From DATEVL01 sp964448245 (GTDB taxonomy: Bacteria; Chloroflexota; Anaerolineae; Anaerolineales; E44-bin32): a stretch of DNA of 64,000 nucleotides. The stretch is taken from contig CAYUWF010000001.1 of NCBI GenBank assembly GCA_964448245.1, positions 1 to 64,000 on the forward strand, written 5' to 3'. A model generated the notes under the pieces. It did no database searches. It saw only the letters and a list, made by a program, of their open reading frames with translations, and was not told the DNA's origin. Shown here one piece after another: positions 1-8,421 of this stretch (within the stretch, counting starts at the first letter, position 1; every line of letters begins with the position of its first letter). A program made the position numbers and the translations under genes.

Positions 1-1
1 C

Positions 2-223
2 GAGAGCCAGGGCCTGATCGGCAACCGTGTTTGTGCCACCGGGGAATATGCCGGGTATCCGATGGCGGAAGGACAGCTCTCGCCCGACCAGAACTGGGCC
101 GCGCTGGAGACCTGGCCGAGCGGGTCGAACCACGAGATCGCCGTGGTGACGATCAACTGCACCAACTTCCGCATCCTGACCGACGATCCCGGCCTCGACT
201 TCGACCCGGCCTGGCGGCCCTGA
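2..223 (+). CDS. C-terminal 73 residues of an unidentified protein
   Basis: The frame is open from the first bases of the window to a TGA at 221-223. The visible end reads ...VVTINCTNFRILTDDP... and finishes DFDPAWRP. I do not recognise the family. It lies upstream of folD on the same strand and may belong to the purine locus that follows, but a repeat block of about 300 bases separates them. The N-terminus is outside the window. Confidence 0.5.
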   Translation, partial: ESQGLIGNRVCATGEYAGYPMAEGQLSPDQNWAALETWPSGSNHEIAVVTINCTNFRILTDDPGLDFDPAWRP

Positions 224-241
224 CCGACGGATCCCTCGAGC

Positions 242-512
242 GGGCCGAGGGAATTGGCCGCGTGCCACGCGACCAGCAGACCCTTCGCTTCGCTCAGGGC
301 GACACCCACGGTCAGGGCGACACCCACGGTCAGGGCGACACCCACGGCGTGTCATCCTGAGCGAGCGGACCGAGCGAAGGACCTGCTTTTGGGCCGAGGG
401 AATTGGCCGCGTGCCACGCGACCAGCAGACCCTTCGCTCAGGGCGACACCCACGGTCAGGGCGACACCCACGGCGTGTCATCCTGAGCGAGCGGAGCGAG
501 CGAAGGAACTGC
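242..512. repeat. Tandem duplicated intergenic repeat with 18-bp sub-repeats
   Basis: Two imperfect copies (about 242-390 and 391-512) each begin GCCGAGGGAATTGGCC, carry the phrase CAGCAGACCCTTCGCT, and end near a GTCATCCTGAGCGAGCG phrase. Inside, an 18-base unit containing GACACCCACGGTCAGG is repeated about three times (298-348) and twice (436-471). It fills the gap before folD and shows no gene. Confidence 0.8.
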
Positions 513-543
513 TTTCGTCCCTGAAAGGTCCGGAGATTCGGGC

Positions 544-1422
544 ATGACCGCATCCATCATCGACGGCAAGGCCATCGCCAAAGACATTCGGATGGAGGTT
601 GCGCAGGGGGTCGAGAAGCTGTTGGCCGCCGGCGGCCCTCGCCCGGGATTGGCGACCGTCCTCGTCGGCGACAACCCGGCCTCGCAAACCTACGTTAAGG
701 GCAAGCAGAAGGCCTCTGCCGAAGCCGGGATCGAATCGTTCGGCCACGAGCTTCCGGCCACTGCCACGCAAGCCGAGGTGGAAAGTCTTGTCGCCCGTCT
801 CAATCAAGACCCCATGGTCCACGGCATCCTGGTCCAGCTCCCGCTGCCGGCCGGCCTGGATGAGGAATCGGTCCTGAAGGCGATCAGCATTGAAAAGGAC
901 GTCGACGGGTTCCACCCCCTCAACATCGGCCGTCTGGCGCAGAAGGGACGCGAGCCTCTGTTCGTGCCGTGCACGCCGGCCGGCTGCCTGGTCCTGCTGA
1001 AAAAGGCCGGCGCCAAGCTCGACGGCGCCCACGCCGTCGTCGTGGGTCGCTCGAACATCGTCGGCATGCCCGCCGCCTTGCTGCTCGTCAAAGAGAACGC
1101 CACCGTCACCATCTGCCACTCCCTCACGAAGGACTTGCCCGGCGTGTGTCGCTCGGCGGACGTGTTGATTGCCGCCATCGGGCGCACCGAGATGATCCGC
1201 GGCTCGTGGATCAAGCCAGGCGCCTACGTCATCGACGTCGGGATCAACCGGGTCGAGGATCCCGCGGCCAAGTCAGGCTACCGGCTTGTCGGTGATGTCG
1301 CCTTCGAGGAGGCGGTTCAGGTGGCCGGGGCCATCACCCCGGTCCCCGGAGGGGTCGGCCCAATGACGATTGCGCTTCTCCTGCAGAACACGCTGCGCTC
1401 GGCGTCTCGCCGCGCCCCCTGA
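544..1422 (+). CDS. folD: Methylenetetrahydrofolate dehydrogenase / methenyltetrahydrofolate cyclohydrolase FolD
   Basis: This cytosolic bifunctional enzyme interconverts 5,10-methylene-, 5,10-methenyl- and 10-formyl-tetrahydrofolate. The 292-residue length is normal. The catalytic YxxxK pair is Y50/K54 within TYVKGKQKA. ILVQLPLP, the PCTPAG turn, the Rossmann motif VVVGRSNIVGMP and the C-terminal PVPGGVGPMT signature are all present. The ATG at 544 follows GGAG at a short distance. Next to purine deaminases and carbamoyltransferases, a plausible job is handling one-carbon units released from or needed for purine rings. FolD is also a housekeeping enzyme, so the pathway link is inference. Confidence 0.95.
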   Translation: MTASIIDGKAIAKDIRMEVAQGVEKLLAAGGPRPGLATVLVGDNPASQTYVKGKQKASAEAGIESFGHELPATATQAEVESLVARLNQDPMVHGILVQLPLPAGLDEESVLKAISIEKDVDGFHPLNIGRLAQKGREPLFVPCTPAGCLVLLKKAGAKLDGAHAVVVGRSNIVGMPAALLLVKENATVTICHSLTKDLPGVCRSADVLIAAIGRTEMIRGSWIKPGAYVIDVGINRVEDPAAKSGYRLVGDVAFEEAVQVAGAITPVPGGVGPMTIALLLQNTLRSASRRAP

Positions 1423-1471
1423 ACGCCCCTTGACTGGCTGTTCCCGCGCAGGCAGGAATCTCTTTCTTTCT

Positions 1472-1537
1472 CGTCACCCCCGCGAAGGCGGGGGTCCAGT
1501 CCCAGCCCTCTGGATTCCCGCCTTCGCGGGAATGACG
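1472..1537. repeat. Double-hairpin intergenic palindrome
   Basis: Two GC-rich hairpins face each other: CCCCCGCGAAGGCGGGGG, then CTGGATTCCCGCC with CTTCGCGGGAATGAC. The outer parts are also complementary (GTCA...TGAC). This form of intergenic repeat is widespread in bacteria. It occupies the 319-base gap between folD and the 8-oxoguanine deaminase and could act as a transcript-end or stability element. The rest of the gap shows nothing recognisable. Confidence 0.8.
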
Positions 1538-1741
1538 GACTCTCCTGGTGGCACATCCTGGGAACGAGTCCCAATTGACCACCCTTGGGCCTCCCCGCGT
1601 CTGCGGTTAGCGGTGCCGGAGCCCCCGCTCCTGGCCGGGGAGTGTCGGCGGGGTGAGTTTCGGCAGGTCGTCAGACGTTGTCTGACAATTGACGGCCCCC
1701 CGGTCGGGTGATAGACTTCCGCCAATCTCCGCTCTGCCCCA

Positions 1742-3121
1742 ATGCCGACTTTGTTGGTCCGCCGCGCAGCTGTGCTCGTCACGATGGACGGTGTCCGGCG
1801 AGAGATCGCCGGCGGAGGTCTGTTCGCCCGCGACGGCTGGATCGAACGGGTAGGCCCAAGCGATCAGCTTCCGACCACGGCCGACGAAGTGCTCGACCTG
1901 GCGGGACACCTCGTCCTCCCCGGCCTGATCAACACGCACCATCACCTTTACCAGACCCTGACGCGCGCCGTTCCGGCGGCGCAGGACGCCGATCTCTTCC
2001 ACTGGCTGCGCGCGTTGTATCCGATTTGGGCCCGCCTCACGCCCGAGGACGTACGTCTTTCGACGATGATCGGACTGGCGGAACTGGCGCTCAGCGGATG
2101 TACGACGGCCTCCGACCATTTGTATCTCTTTCCCAACGGATCGAAGCTGGATGATGAGATCGAGGCGGCGGGCGCCGTGGGGATCCGCCTGCACGCCGCG
2201 CGCGGCTCGATGAGCCTGGGGGAAAGCCGGGGCGGGCTGCCGCCCGACAGCCTCGTCGAGAGCGAAGACGCCATCCTGAAGGATTGCCGGCGCGTCATCG
2301 AGGCCTACCACGACCCGCAGCCGGGGGCGGCGCTGCGCATCGTCGTCGCGCCGTGTTCGCCTTTCTCGGTGACTCCCGATCTGATGCGCGAGTCGGCGGC
2401 CCTGGCGCGCGCTTATCAGGTCTCGCTCCACACGCACCTGGCCGAGACACTCGATGAAGAGCGGTTCTGTCTCGAGTCGTTCGGGCAGCGCCCGCTGGCC
2501 TACGTCGAGAGCCTGGACTGGGCCGGGGGCGACACTTGGTTCGCCCATGCCGTGCACATGAACCCCGACGAGGTGACACGGATGGCCGCTAGCCGGACCG
2601 GTGTGGCCCACTGCCCGTCCTCCAACATGCGGCTGGCGTCCGGGATCGCCCCGGTCCGGCGTTACGGGCGGGCAGGCGTGCCGGTCGGCCTCGGCGTGGA
2701 CGGCTCGGCCAGCAACGACTCGTCCCACATGCTGGCCGAGGTGCGCCAGGCCCTGCTGCTTTCGCGGCTGGGCGGCTCGGCCCGGCCGGACATCGACCAG
2801 GAGGACTCGCTTCTGACGGCCCGGCAGGCGCTCGAGCTGGCGACGCGCGGAGGCGCGGCGGTGCTCGGCCGGGATGACCTCGGCTCCCTCGAGCCGGGAA
2901 AATGCGCCGACTTCATCGCCTTGCGCCTCGATCGATTGGGGTACGCCGGGGCGTTGCACGATCCGGTGGCGGCGGCCGTGCTGTGCGCGCCGGCCACCGT
3001 CGACCTGGCGGTTGTCCACGGCCGAAAGGTCGTCGATCAGGGACAGCTTGTCGGCGTCGATCTGCCGGTGCTGATCGAGCAACACAATCGCGCCGCGGCG
3101 CGGCTGGTGCGAGGAGATTGA
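1742..3121 (+). CDS. 8-oxoguanine deaminase (amidohydrolase superfamily)
   Basis: The 459-residue protein is a metal-dependent amidohydrolase. The N-terminal metal site NTHHHLYQTL (H66-H68) is followed by LSGCTTASDHLYLFP, the diagnostic RGSMSLGESRGGLPP stretch, HTHLAET, and the C-terminal metal Asp in GLGVDGSASND, with CPSSNMRLASG between. These phrases match characterised bacterial 8-oxoguanine deaminases, which convert 8-oxoguanine to urate, better than SsnA or atrazine hydrolases. It sits upstream of an adenine deaminase, consistent with purine deamination. Only a weak ribosome site precedes the ATG. Isocytosine or guanine could also be substrates. Confidence 0.88.
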   Translation: MPTLLVRRAAVLVTMDGVRREIAGGGLFARDGWIERVGPSDQLPTTADEVLDLAGHLVLPGLINTHHHLYQTLTRAVPAAQDADLFHWLRALYPIWARLTPEDVRLSTMIGLAELALSGCTTASDHLYLFPNGSKLDDEIEAAGAVGIRLHAARGSMSLGESRGGLPPDSLVESEDAILKDCRRVIEAYHDPQPGAALRIVVAPCSPFSVTPDLMRESAALARAYQVSLHTHLAETLDEERFCLESFGQRPLAYVESLDWAGGDTWFAHAVHMNPDEVTRMAASRTGVAHCPSSNMRLASGIAPVRRYGRAGVPVGLGVDGSASNDSSHMLAEVRQALLLSRLGGSARPDIDQEDSLLTARQALELATRGGAAVLGRDDLGSLEPGKCADFIALRLDRLGYAGALHDPVAAAVLCAPATVDLAVVHGRKVVDQGQLVGVDLPVLIEQHNRAAARLVRGD

Positions 3122-3146
3122 GGTCGTGCCGAGCGCCCGGCTTCCG

Positions 3147-3336
3147 CCTCACCCCCCGACCCCCTCTCCGCGCCATCTGGCCGCCGCAATACAGGTTGAG
3201 CAGCGGAGAGGGGGAGAGACTCCTCGGAAGAGTGGGGCAGCAAAGCTGCCCCACTCTTCCGAACCTTCTCCCCCTCCCCCGAGGACGCATTCCATTCGCG
3301 GGCAGATCACTGGGGGAGGGGGTAGGGGGTGGGGGG
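3147..3336. repeat. GC-rich palindromic repeat, copy 1, with 17-bp stem and triloop
   Basis: The outer arms begin CCTCACCCCCCGACCCC and end GGGGGAGGGGGTAGGGGG. At the centre a perfect 17-bp stem (3225-3241 with 3245-3261) closes a 3-base AAA loop; the stem contains GAAGAGTGGGGCAGC. The same architecture recurs at 8173-8382 with a different stem sequence. It fills the gap between the two deaminase genes. Confidence 0.85.
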
Positions 3337-3400
3337 CATCCGGCGCATGGAGTCCCAGGGAGACGTGTATGAGAAGCAGGTCGGATCTGTGGAGATCGCG

Positions 3401-5209
3401 ATGACCGACGCCGAGTCCTGGGCCGCGACGACACGCCACCTGGTCGAGGTCGCCATGGGGCGCGCGCCGGCCGACCGCGTCCTGCGGCGAGGGCGCTGGG
3501 TCTGCGTGCAGTCCGGCGAGATCGTCGACCCCACCGACGTCGCCATCGCCGGGGAGCGCATCGCCTTCGTCGGGCCGGACGCCAGCCACGCCATCGGCCC
3601 GCAGACCGAGGTTACCGACGTCCAAGGGAAGTTCCTCGTCCCGGGCCTGCTCGATGGGCATATGCACGTCGAGTCGGGGATGCTGACCGTGACCGAATTC
3701 GTGCGGGCGGTCGTTCCCCACGGGACGACGGGCATGTTCGTCGACCCGCATGAGATGGCCAACGTCTTCGGGCTGCGCGCCGTCCGGATGATCGTCGACG
3801 AGGCGGCGGCGCAGCCGATCCATGTCTGGGTGCAGATGCCGTCGTGCGTCCCCTCGGCGCCGGGGCTGGAGACGTCCGGCGCCTCGATCGGGCCGTCTGA
3901 GGTGGCGGAGGCAATGAAATGGCCGGGGGTCATCGGGCTGGGCGAGATGATGAACTTCCCGGGCGTCTTCTCCGGTGATCCGGCGATGCATGCCGAGATG
4001 GCGGAAACGCGGCAGGCCGGAAAGGTGATCGGGGGGCACTACGCCTCGCCCGATCTCGACCTGCCGTTCCACGGCTACGCCGCCGGCGGACCGGAGGATG
4101 ATCACGAGGGGACACGCGTCGAGGACGCCGTGGCCCGCGTGCGGCAGGGGATGAAGGCCATGCTGCGCTACGGCTCGGCCTGGCACGATGTCGCCGCCCA
4201 GGTGGGCGCCATCCTAGAGCGCGGTCTCGACCCGCGCCACTTCCTGCTGGTCACAGACGACAGCCATTCGGCGACCCTTGTTCACGAAGGTCACATGGAC
4301 CGCGTCCTGCGCCACGCCATGGCCCTGGGCCTGCCGCCGATGACGGCGATCCAGATGGCGACGATCAACACCGCCGAGCACTTCGGCGTCGCCCGCGACG
4401 TTGGCCAGATCGCGCCCGGGCGCTATGCCGATATCGTCCTGGTGCGCGACCTGGCGTCCTTCACCGTCGAAGCGGTGCTGGCGCAAGGCCGGTGGGCGGC
4501 ACGCGACGGCCGGCTGCTGCTCGATCTGCCTCGGTTCTCCTACCCGGCGGAGGTCAAGGCCTCGGTGCGCCTGGCGCGCCCCCTAGTGGCCGGCGATTTC
4601 CGCGTTGCCGCCGAAGGCCGATCGCCGGTCGAGATCAATGTCATCGGGGTGATCGAGAACCAGGCGCCGACGGAACACCGCGTAGAACGGATCACACCGG
4701 TCGGCGGTCAACTGCGGGCCGACCCGGCCGCCGATCTGGCCAAAGTGGCTCTGGTGGAGCGCCATCGCGGCACGGGGGAGGTCGTCGTCGGCTTCGTCAA
4801 GGGCTTCGGCTTCGGCGACGGCTGTGCTGTCGGCTCGACGGTGGCCCACGACTCGCACCACATGATCGTCGTCGGCACGGATGACGCCGCCATGGCCCAG
4901 GCGGCGAACGAGCTCGCCCGGATGGGTGGCGGCCAGGTCGTTGTGCGCGCCGGGGAGGTGATCGGCCGCGTCGAGCTGCCGATCGGCGGCTTGATGTCGG
5001 AGGAGCCGGCGCAGGTCGTCGCCGAGAAGACCGAGAGCGTCCTGCGCGGGATGCGTGCGTGCGGCTGCCGCCTGAACAACGCCAACATGCAGCTCAGCCT
5101 GTTGGCCCTGGTCGTCATCCCTGAGCTGCGCATTTCCGACAAGGGGCTCGTCGATGTCGAGCGTTTCGAAGTGGTGCCGCTCGTCCGGGCGCCGGGCGGG
5201 GAAAGGTAA
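3401..5209 (+). CDS. ade: Adenine deaminase
   Basis: This amidohydrolase converts adenine to hypoxanthine and ammonia. From the ATG at 3401 it is 602 residues, normal for the family. The metal-binding HMHVES motif is at H87/H89, then VPHGTTGMFVDPHE, LGEMMNFPG, GHYASPDL and LLVTDDSHSATL. The C-terminal half carries STVAHDSHHMIVVG, typical of Ade. An in-frame upstream ATG (3329) lies in the repeat, whereas 3401 has GGAGA six bases ahead, so I prefer 3401. It is followed ten bases later by the GntR gene. A second paralogue lies at 14396. Confidence 0.93.
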   Translation: MTDAESWAATTRHLVEVAMGRAPADRVLRRGRWVCVQSGEIVDPTDVAIAGERIAFVGPDASHAIGPQTEVTDVQGKFLVPGLLDGHMHVESGMLTVTEFVRAVVPHGTTGMFVDPHEMANVFGLRAVRMIVDEAAAQPIHVWVQMPSCVPSAPGLETSGASIGPSEVAEAMKWPGVIGLGEMMNFPGVFSGDPAMHAEMAETRQAGKVIGGHYASPDLDLPFHGYAAGGPEDDHEGTRVEDAVARVRQGMKAMLRYGSAWHDVAAQVGAILERGLDPRHFLLVTDDSHSATLVHEGHMDRVLRHAMALGLPPMTAIQMATINTAEHFGVARDVGQIAPGRYADIVLVRDLASFTVEAVLAQGRWAARDGRLLLDLPRFSYPAEVKASVRLARPLVAGDFRVAAEGRSPVEINVIGVIENQAPTEHRVERITPVGGQLRADPAADLAKVALVERHRGTGEVVVGFVKGFGFGDGCAVGSTVAHDSHHMIVVGTDDAAMAQAANELARMGGGQVVVRAGEVIGRVELPIGGLMSEEPAQVVAEKTESVLRGMRACGCRLNNANMQLSLLALVVIPELRISDKGLVDVERFEVVPLVRAPGGER

Positions 5210-5218
5210 CGAGGCCTC

Positions 5219-5998
5219 GTGAGCTATCGCGCACGCGCCGGGCGCCGCCCGCCGGGCACCCGGCCGCTTTACCAGCAGGTTGCCCAGCGGCTGTCGGAGA
5301 TCCTGGCTACCACGCCGCCGGGATCGTTTCTGCCCTCCGAGCCGGACCTGGCGCGTCAAATGGGCGTCTCGCGCGCGACGCTGCGTGAGGCGATGCGGTC
5401 GTTCGAGCAGGAAGGGCGCATCATCCGGCGGCAGGGGGTCGGGACGATCGTCACGCGGCCGCCGCGCGCACTCGACGCCGGGTTGGAGGTGCTGGAGAGC
5501 CTGGAGACGCTGGCCGCCCGCACCAGCCAGTTGGTGGAAATGGGCGAGTGCCAGATCGCGGTGCGCCCCGCCGGGGAGGAGGACGCGCCGGAGCTCGAGA
5601 TCGCGGCCGCGGCGCCTGTGGTCGAGGTCTCGCGGGTCATCCTGGCTGCCGGCCGGCCGGTCGCCTACCTTATCGATGTCGTACCGGAAACGCTCCTGCC
5701 CGCGCAGGTCTGGGCCAACGGCTTCACCGGCTCGGTGCTCGACCTGCTCCTGCGGGCGGGGCAGGTGGATCTGGACGTGTCGCGCACAGAGATCAGCGCC
5801 CTCCCGGCCACCCCGGAGGTCGCCCGCCGACTGCAGATCCAGCGCGGCGACGTGCTGCTCCGCCTGGAAGCCCGGCTCTTCGCCCGCGATGGACGGGCGC
5901 TCGATCATTCCTGGTCCTACTTTCTCCCGGGCAGCATCCACCTGCACATCGTGCGGCGAGTGGGCAAGCAGGCCCGCCTGGGCGAGGGAGGTGGATAG
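5219..5998 (+). CDS. GntR-family transcriptional regulator (HTH + UTRA)
   Basis: This 259-residue DNA-binding protein begins at a GTG nine bases after the adenine deaminase stop, with GAGG just ahead. The N-terminal winged helix is visible in LYQQVAQRLSEI, LPSEPDLARQMGVSR and the following ATLREAMRSFEQEGRI. The C-terminal effector domain is UTRA-like (VVEVSRVILAAGRPVAYL...). It is embedded between the deaminase and carbamoyltransferase genes, so it most likely controls this locus in response to a purine-derived ligand. That role is inferred from position alone. Confidence 0.88.
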   Translation: MSYRARAGRRPPGTRPLYQQVAQRLSEILATTPPGSFLPSEPDLARQMGVSRATLREAMRSFEQEGRIIRRQGVGTIVTRPPRALDAGLEVLESLETLAARTSQLVEMGECQIAVRPAGEEDAPELEIAAAAPVVEVSRVILAAGRPVAYLIDVVPETLLPAQVWANGFTGSVLDLLLRAGQVDLDVSRTEISALPATPEVARRLQIQRGDVLLRLEARLFARDGRALDHSWSYFLPGSIHLHIVRRVGKQARLGEGGG

Positions 5999-6064
5999 GA
6001 CTTCGATCGAGGGCTGAGGCCGGCCGGGGCCGACCGATTTTTCACAACGACAAGGAGAACGCTC

Positions 6065-7018
6065 ATGCGCAGTTTCGCCGGACGCGACATTCTGTCGCTC
6101 AAAGAATTCGAACGAAATGAGTTCATGCACGTCTTCGACATCGCCCGCCAGCTCGAACCGATCCCCCGCAGCCGGCGCAACAGCGAAATGCTCAAAGAGA
6201 AGACGCTGGTGACGGCCTTCTACCAGCCGTCGACACGCACCCGCCTGGCCCACGAGGCCGCCATGCACCGCCTGGGCGGCCACGTCACCGGGTTCTCCGA
6301 CGCCAAGATGACCCGCGCCGGCGACTTTTACCAGGAGTCGATCAAGGACACGGTCAAGATGCTCGAGTTCTACGGCGACGTCATCGTCATGCGCCATTTT
6401 CAACAGGGCGCCCCGCACGAAGCCGCTCGCTGGGCGTCGGTCCCGGTCATCAACGGCGGGGACGGCTGGGGCGAGCACCCGACGCAGATCCTGACCGACC
6501 TGTACACGATCCTGCGCGAGAAGGGCCGCATCGACGGCCTGACCTGGCTGGCCGTCGGCGACATGCGCATGCGTACGATGCACTCGCTCGGCTACGCCCT
6601 GACCCAGTTCGACTGCCCGATCACGTTCGTCGCCCCGCCGGAGATGGGGCTGACGGCCGAGTTCAAGGCCGAGCTCAAGGAGTACAGCCTGAACTTCAGC
6701 GAGGCCGAGCACGTCGAGCAGGCTATCGCCAAGGCCGATGTCATCCTGGTCGAGCCGGTCGTTCAGCCCGACTACACCAAGTCGCGCGACGAGCGCGCCG
6801 GCGACGTCGGCCTGACCCCGGCCAACTACAAGATCACGCGCGAGTTGCTGGAGAAGAAGGCCAAGCCGGACGCCGTGCTGCTCCACTCGCTGCCGCGCAT
6901 GGACGAGATTCCGCCCGACGTCGATATCACCCGCTGGTCGCGCTACTGGCAGGAAGCCTTCAACGGCGTCGTGGTGCGCATGGCGCTCTTGGCCCTCGTT
7001 CTCGGCGCGATGGAATAG
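6065..7018 (+). CDS. Aspartate-carbamoyltransferase-like enzyme
   Basis: This 317-residue transcarbamylase has a strong AAGGAGAA ribosome site before the ATG. The carbamoyl-phosphate loop STRTR is at 56-60 in FYQPSTRTRLAHEAA. HPTQ is at 138-141 in GDGWGEHPTQILTDLYTI, and HSLPRMDEI resembles the aspartate enzyme's HPLPRVDEI. By sequence it is closest to the PyrB catalytic chain. However, no other pyrimidine-biosynthesis gene is nearby and it sits with carbamate kinase and a second transcarbamylase. It could run in the catabolic direction on a purine-derived ureido acid, or be a relocated pyrB. I cannot decide between these. Confidence 0.8.
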   Translation: MRSFAGRDILSLKEFERNEFMHVFDIARQLEPIPRSRRNSEMLKEKTLVTAFYQPSTRTRLAHEAAMHRLGGHVTGFSDAKMTRAGDFYQESIKDTVKMLEFYGDVIVMRHFQQGAPHEAARWASVPVINGGDGWGEHPTQILTDLYTILREKGRIDGLTWLAVGDMRMRTMHSLGYALTQFDCPITFVAPPEMGLTAEFKAELKEYSLNFSEAEHVEQAIAKADVILVEPVVQPDYTKSRDERAGDVGLTPANYKITRELLEKKAKPDAVLLHSLPRMDEIPPDVDITRWSRYWQEAFNGVVVRMALLALVLGAME

Positions 7019-7028
7019 TGGTCAGCGG

Positions 7029-7124
7029 GTCATTGCGAGGCGCCCTGAGCGAAGTCGAAGGGCGCCGTGGCAATCTCATCATTGAGGAGATTGCTTCGCC
7101 GGGAAGGCACCGGCTCGCAATGAC
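7029..7124. repeat. MITE-like palindromic repeat with 11-bp inverted ends
   Basis: It begins GTCATTGCGAG (7029-7039) and ends with the exact complement CTCGCAATGAC (7114-7124). An internal hairpin GGCGCC...GGCGCC surrounds CTGAGCGAAGTCGAAG. It lies between the two transcarbamylase genes and encodes nothing. This type of GTCATTGCGAG repeat is common in draft genomes of several phyla. Confidence 0.85.
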
Positions 7125-7165
7125 GAGCTCTGGCCAGTGACGATGCTCGAAAGGGAGCTCTGCTG

Positions 7166-8149
7166 ATGCAAACGGACTTACGCGGAAGAGACCTCATCGG
7201 CGATCTGGACTTCAGCCGGGAAGAGGTCGAGACGGTCTTGGACGTGGCCTTCGACCTGAAGCGCAAGCGGGCCTTGGGGGAGGCGCACCCCTACCTGCGC
7301 GACAAGGTGCTGGCGATGTTGTTCTTCTTCAGCAGCACGCGCACCCGCGGCTCGTTCGAGGCCGGCATGGCCCAGCTCGGCGGGCACGCCGCCTTCATCG
7401 AGTCGAAGACGACGCAGATCGCCCACGGCGACACGCCCAAGGAGATCGGCGAGATTTTCGGCCGCTACTTCGACGGCATCGCCATCCGCCACGTCGACTG
7501 GGGCATCGGCAACGCCTACTTGAACGCCGTGGCCAGGAGCAGCCGGGTGTCGGTGCTCAACATGCAGTGCGAGATCTACCATCCGTTCCAAGTCCTGGCC
7601 GACCTGATGACGATCATCGAGAAGAAGGGAGGCGACCTGCGGCGGCGCAAGATGGTCGTCTCGTGGGCCTACGCCGCCTCCTACCAGAAGCCGATGTCGG
7701 TGCCGCAGTCGCTCGTGCTGCAGATGCCCCGCTTCGGGCTGGACGTCGTCGTGGCCCATCCGCCGGAGTTCAAGCTGATGCCGGAGATCATGGACCAGGC
7801 GCGCCAGCAGGCGCGGCGCTACGGCACGGGCTTCGACGTCACCGACAATATGGAGCAGGCGTTCGGCGACGCCGATATCGTCTACGCCAAGTCGTGGGGG
7901 GCGATGCTGACCACGACCGATCAGGAGCAGGGGGCGGCGATCATCAAGAAGTACCAGTCGTGGATCACCGACGAGCGCAAGATGGCGCTGGCCAAGCCGG
8001 ACGCCATCTACATGCACCCGCTCCCCGCCGATCGCAACATCGAGGTGACGGACGCCGTCATCGACGGCGCCCAGAGCGTGGTCTACGACCAAGCCGAGAA
8101 CCGCATGCACGTCCAGAAAGCCGTCATGGCGCTGACGATGCGGTCGTAG
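7166..8149 (+). CDS. Ornithine-carbamoyltransferase-like enzyme (YgeW-type candidate)
   Basis: The 327-residue protein has the carbamoyl-phosphate loop SSTRTR (56-61), HPFQ (139-142) in EIYHPFQVLADLMTI, and the C-terminal MHPLPADRNIEVTD, which parallels the HCLPA..EVTD box of ornithine enzymes. The usual ornithine-binding Asp-x-x-x-Ser-Met-Gly segment is not evident. Instead the region reads SWAYAASYQKPMSVPQSL, so the acceptor is probably not ornithine. With carbamate kinase downstream, a catabolic role making carbamoyl phosphate from a ureido compound, as proposed for YgeW, is the best inference. The ATG at 7166 has GGGAG upstream. Confidence 0.85.
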   Translation: MQTDLRGRDLIGDLDFSREEVETVLDVAFDLKRKRALGEAHPYLRDKVLAMLFFFSSTRTRGSFEAGMAQLGGHAAFIESKTTQIAHGDTPKEIGEIFGRYFDGIAIRHVDWGIGNAYLNAVARSSRVSVLNMQCEIYHPFQVLADLMTIIEKKGGDLRRRKMVVSWAYAASYQKPMSVPQSLVLQMPRFGLDVVVAHPPEFKLMPEIMDQARQQARRYGTGFDVTDNMEQAFGDADIVYAKSWGAMLTTTDQEQGAAIIKKYQSWITDERKMALAKPDAIYMHPLPADRNIEVTDAVIDGAQSVVYDQAENRMHVQKAVMALTMRS

Positions 8150-8172
8150 GGATCTTGTTCATGGTCCGCGCC

Positions 8173-8382
8173 GCCTTCCGCCTCACCCCCCGCACCCCCC
8201 TCTCCGCCACAAGGTCGGCCTCACGCGTCGGCCCGGACGGCGGAGAGGGGGGCGAGAGGTTTTCGAGGGAAGGGGGGAGCTCCGCTCCCCCCTTCCCTCG
8301 GACCCCATCCCCCTCCCCCTGGGCAATCCGAAGAGGGGCAGGGGTGCGTTCGCACCAGGGGGAGGGGGTCAGGGGGTGGGGC
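8173..8382. repeat. GC-rich palindromic repeat, copy 2, with 17-bp stem and triloop
   Basis: The outer arms resemble those of copy 1 (CCTCACCCCCCGCACCCC ... GGGGGTCAGGGGGTGGG). The central perfect 17-bp stem (8264-8280 with 8284-8300) closes a TCC loop and contains GAGGGAAGGGGGGAGC, which differs from copy 1. A second small hairpin, GGTGCGTTCGCACC, lies at about 8342-8356. It fills the gap before carbamate kinase. Confidence 0.85.
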
Positions 8383-8421
8383 CCCGGTATTCGCCAATGC
8401 AAGACTTGAGGAGGCTGTGAA

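Noticed and set aside
1607..7018. Very long open frames on the opposite strand (for example about 490 and 770 codons)
   Set aside because: They mirror well-supported genes codon for codon in a GC-rich genome, have Arg/Gly/Asp-rich compositions without domains, and lack ribosome sites.
3147..8382. The GC-rich palindromes as further attC sites
   Set aside because: They lack RYYYAAC/GTTRRRY ends and the AGTATCGCGC core, and they occur between genes of an intact operon.
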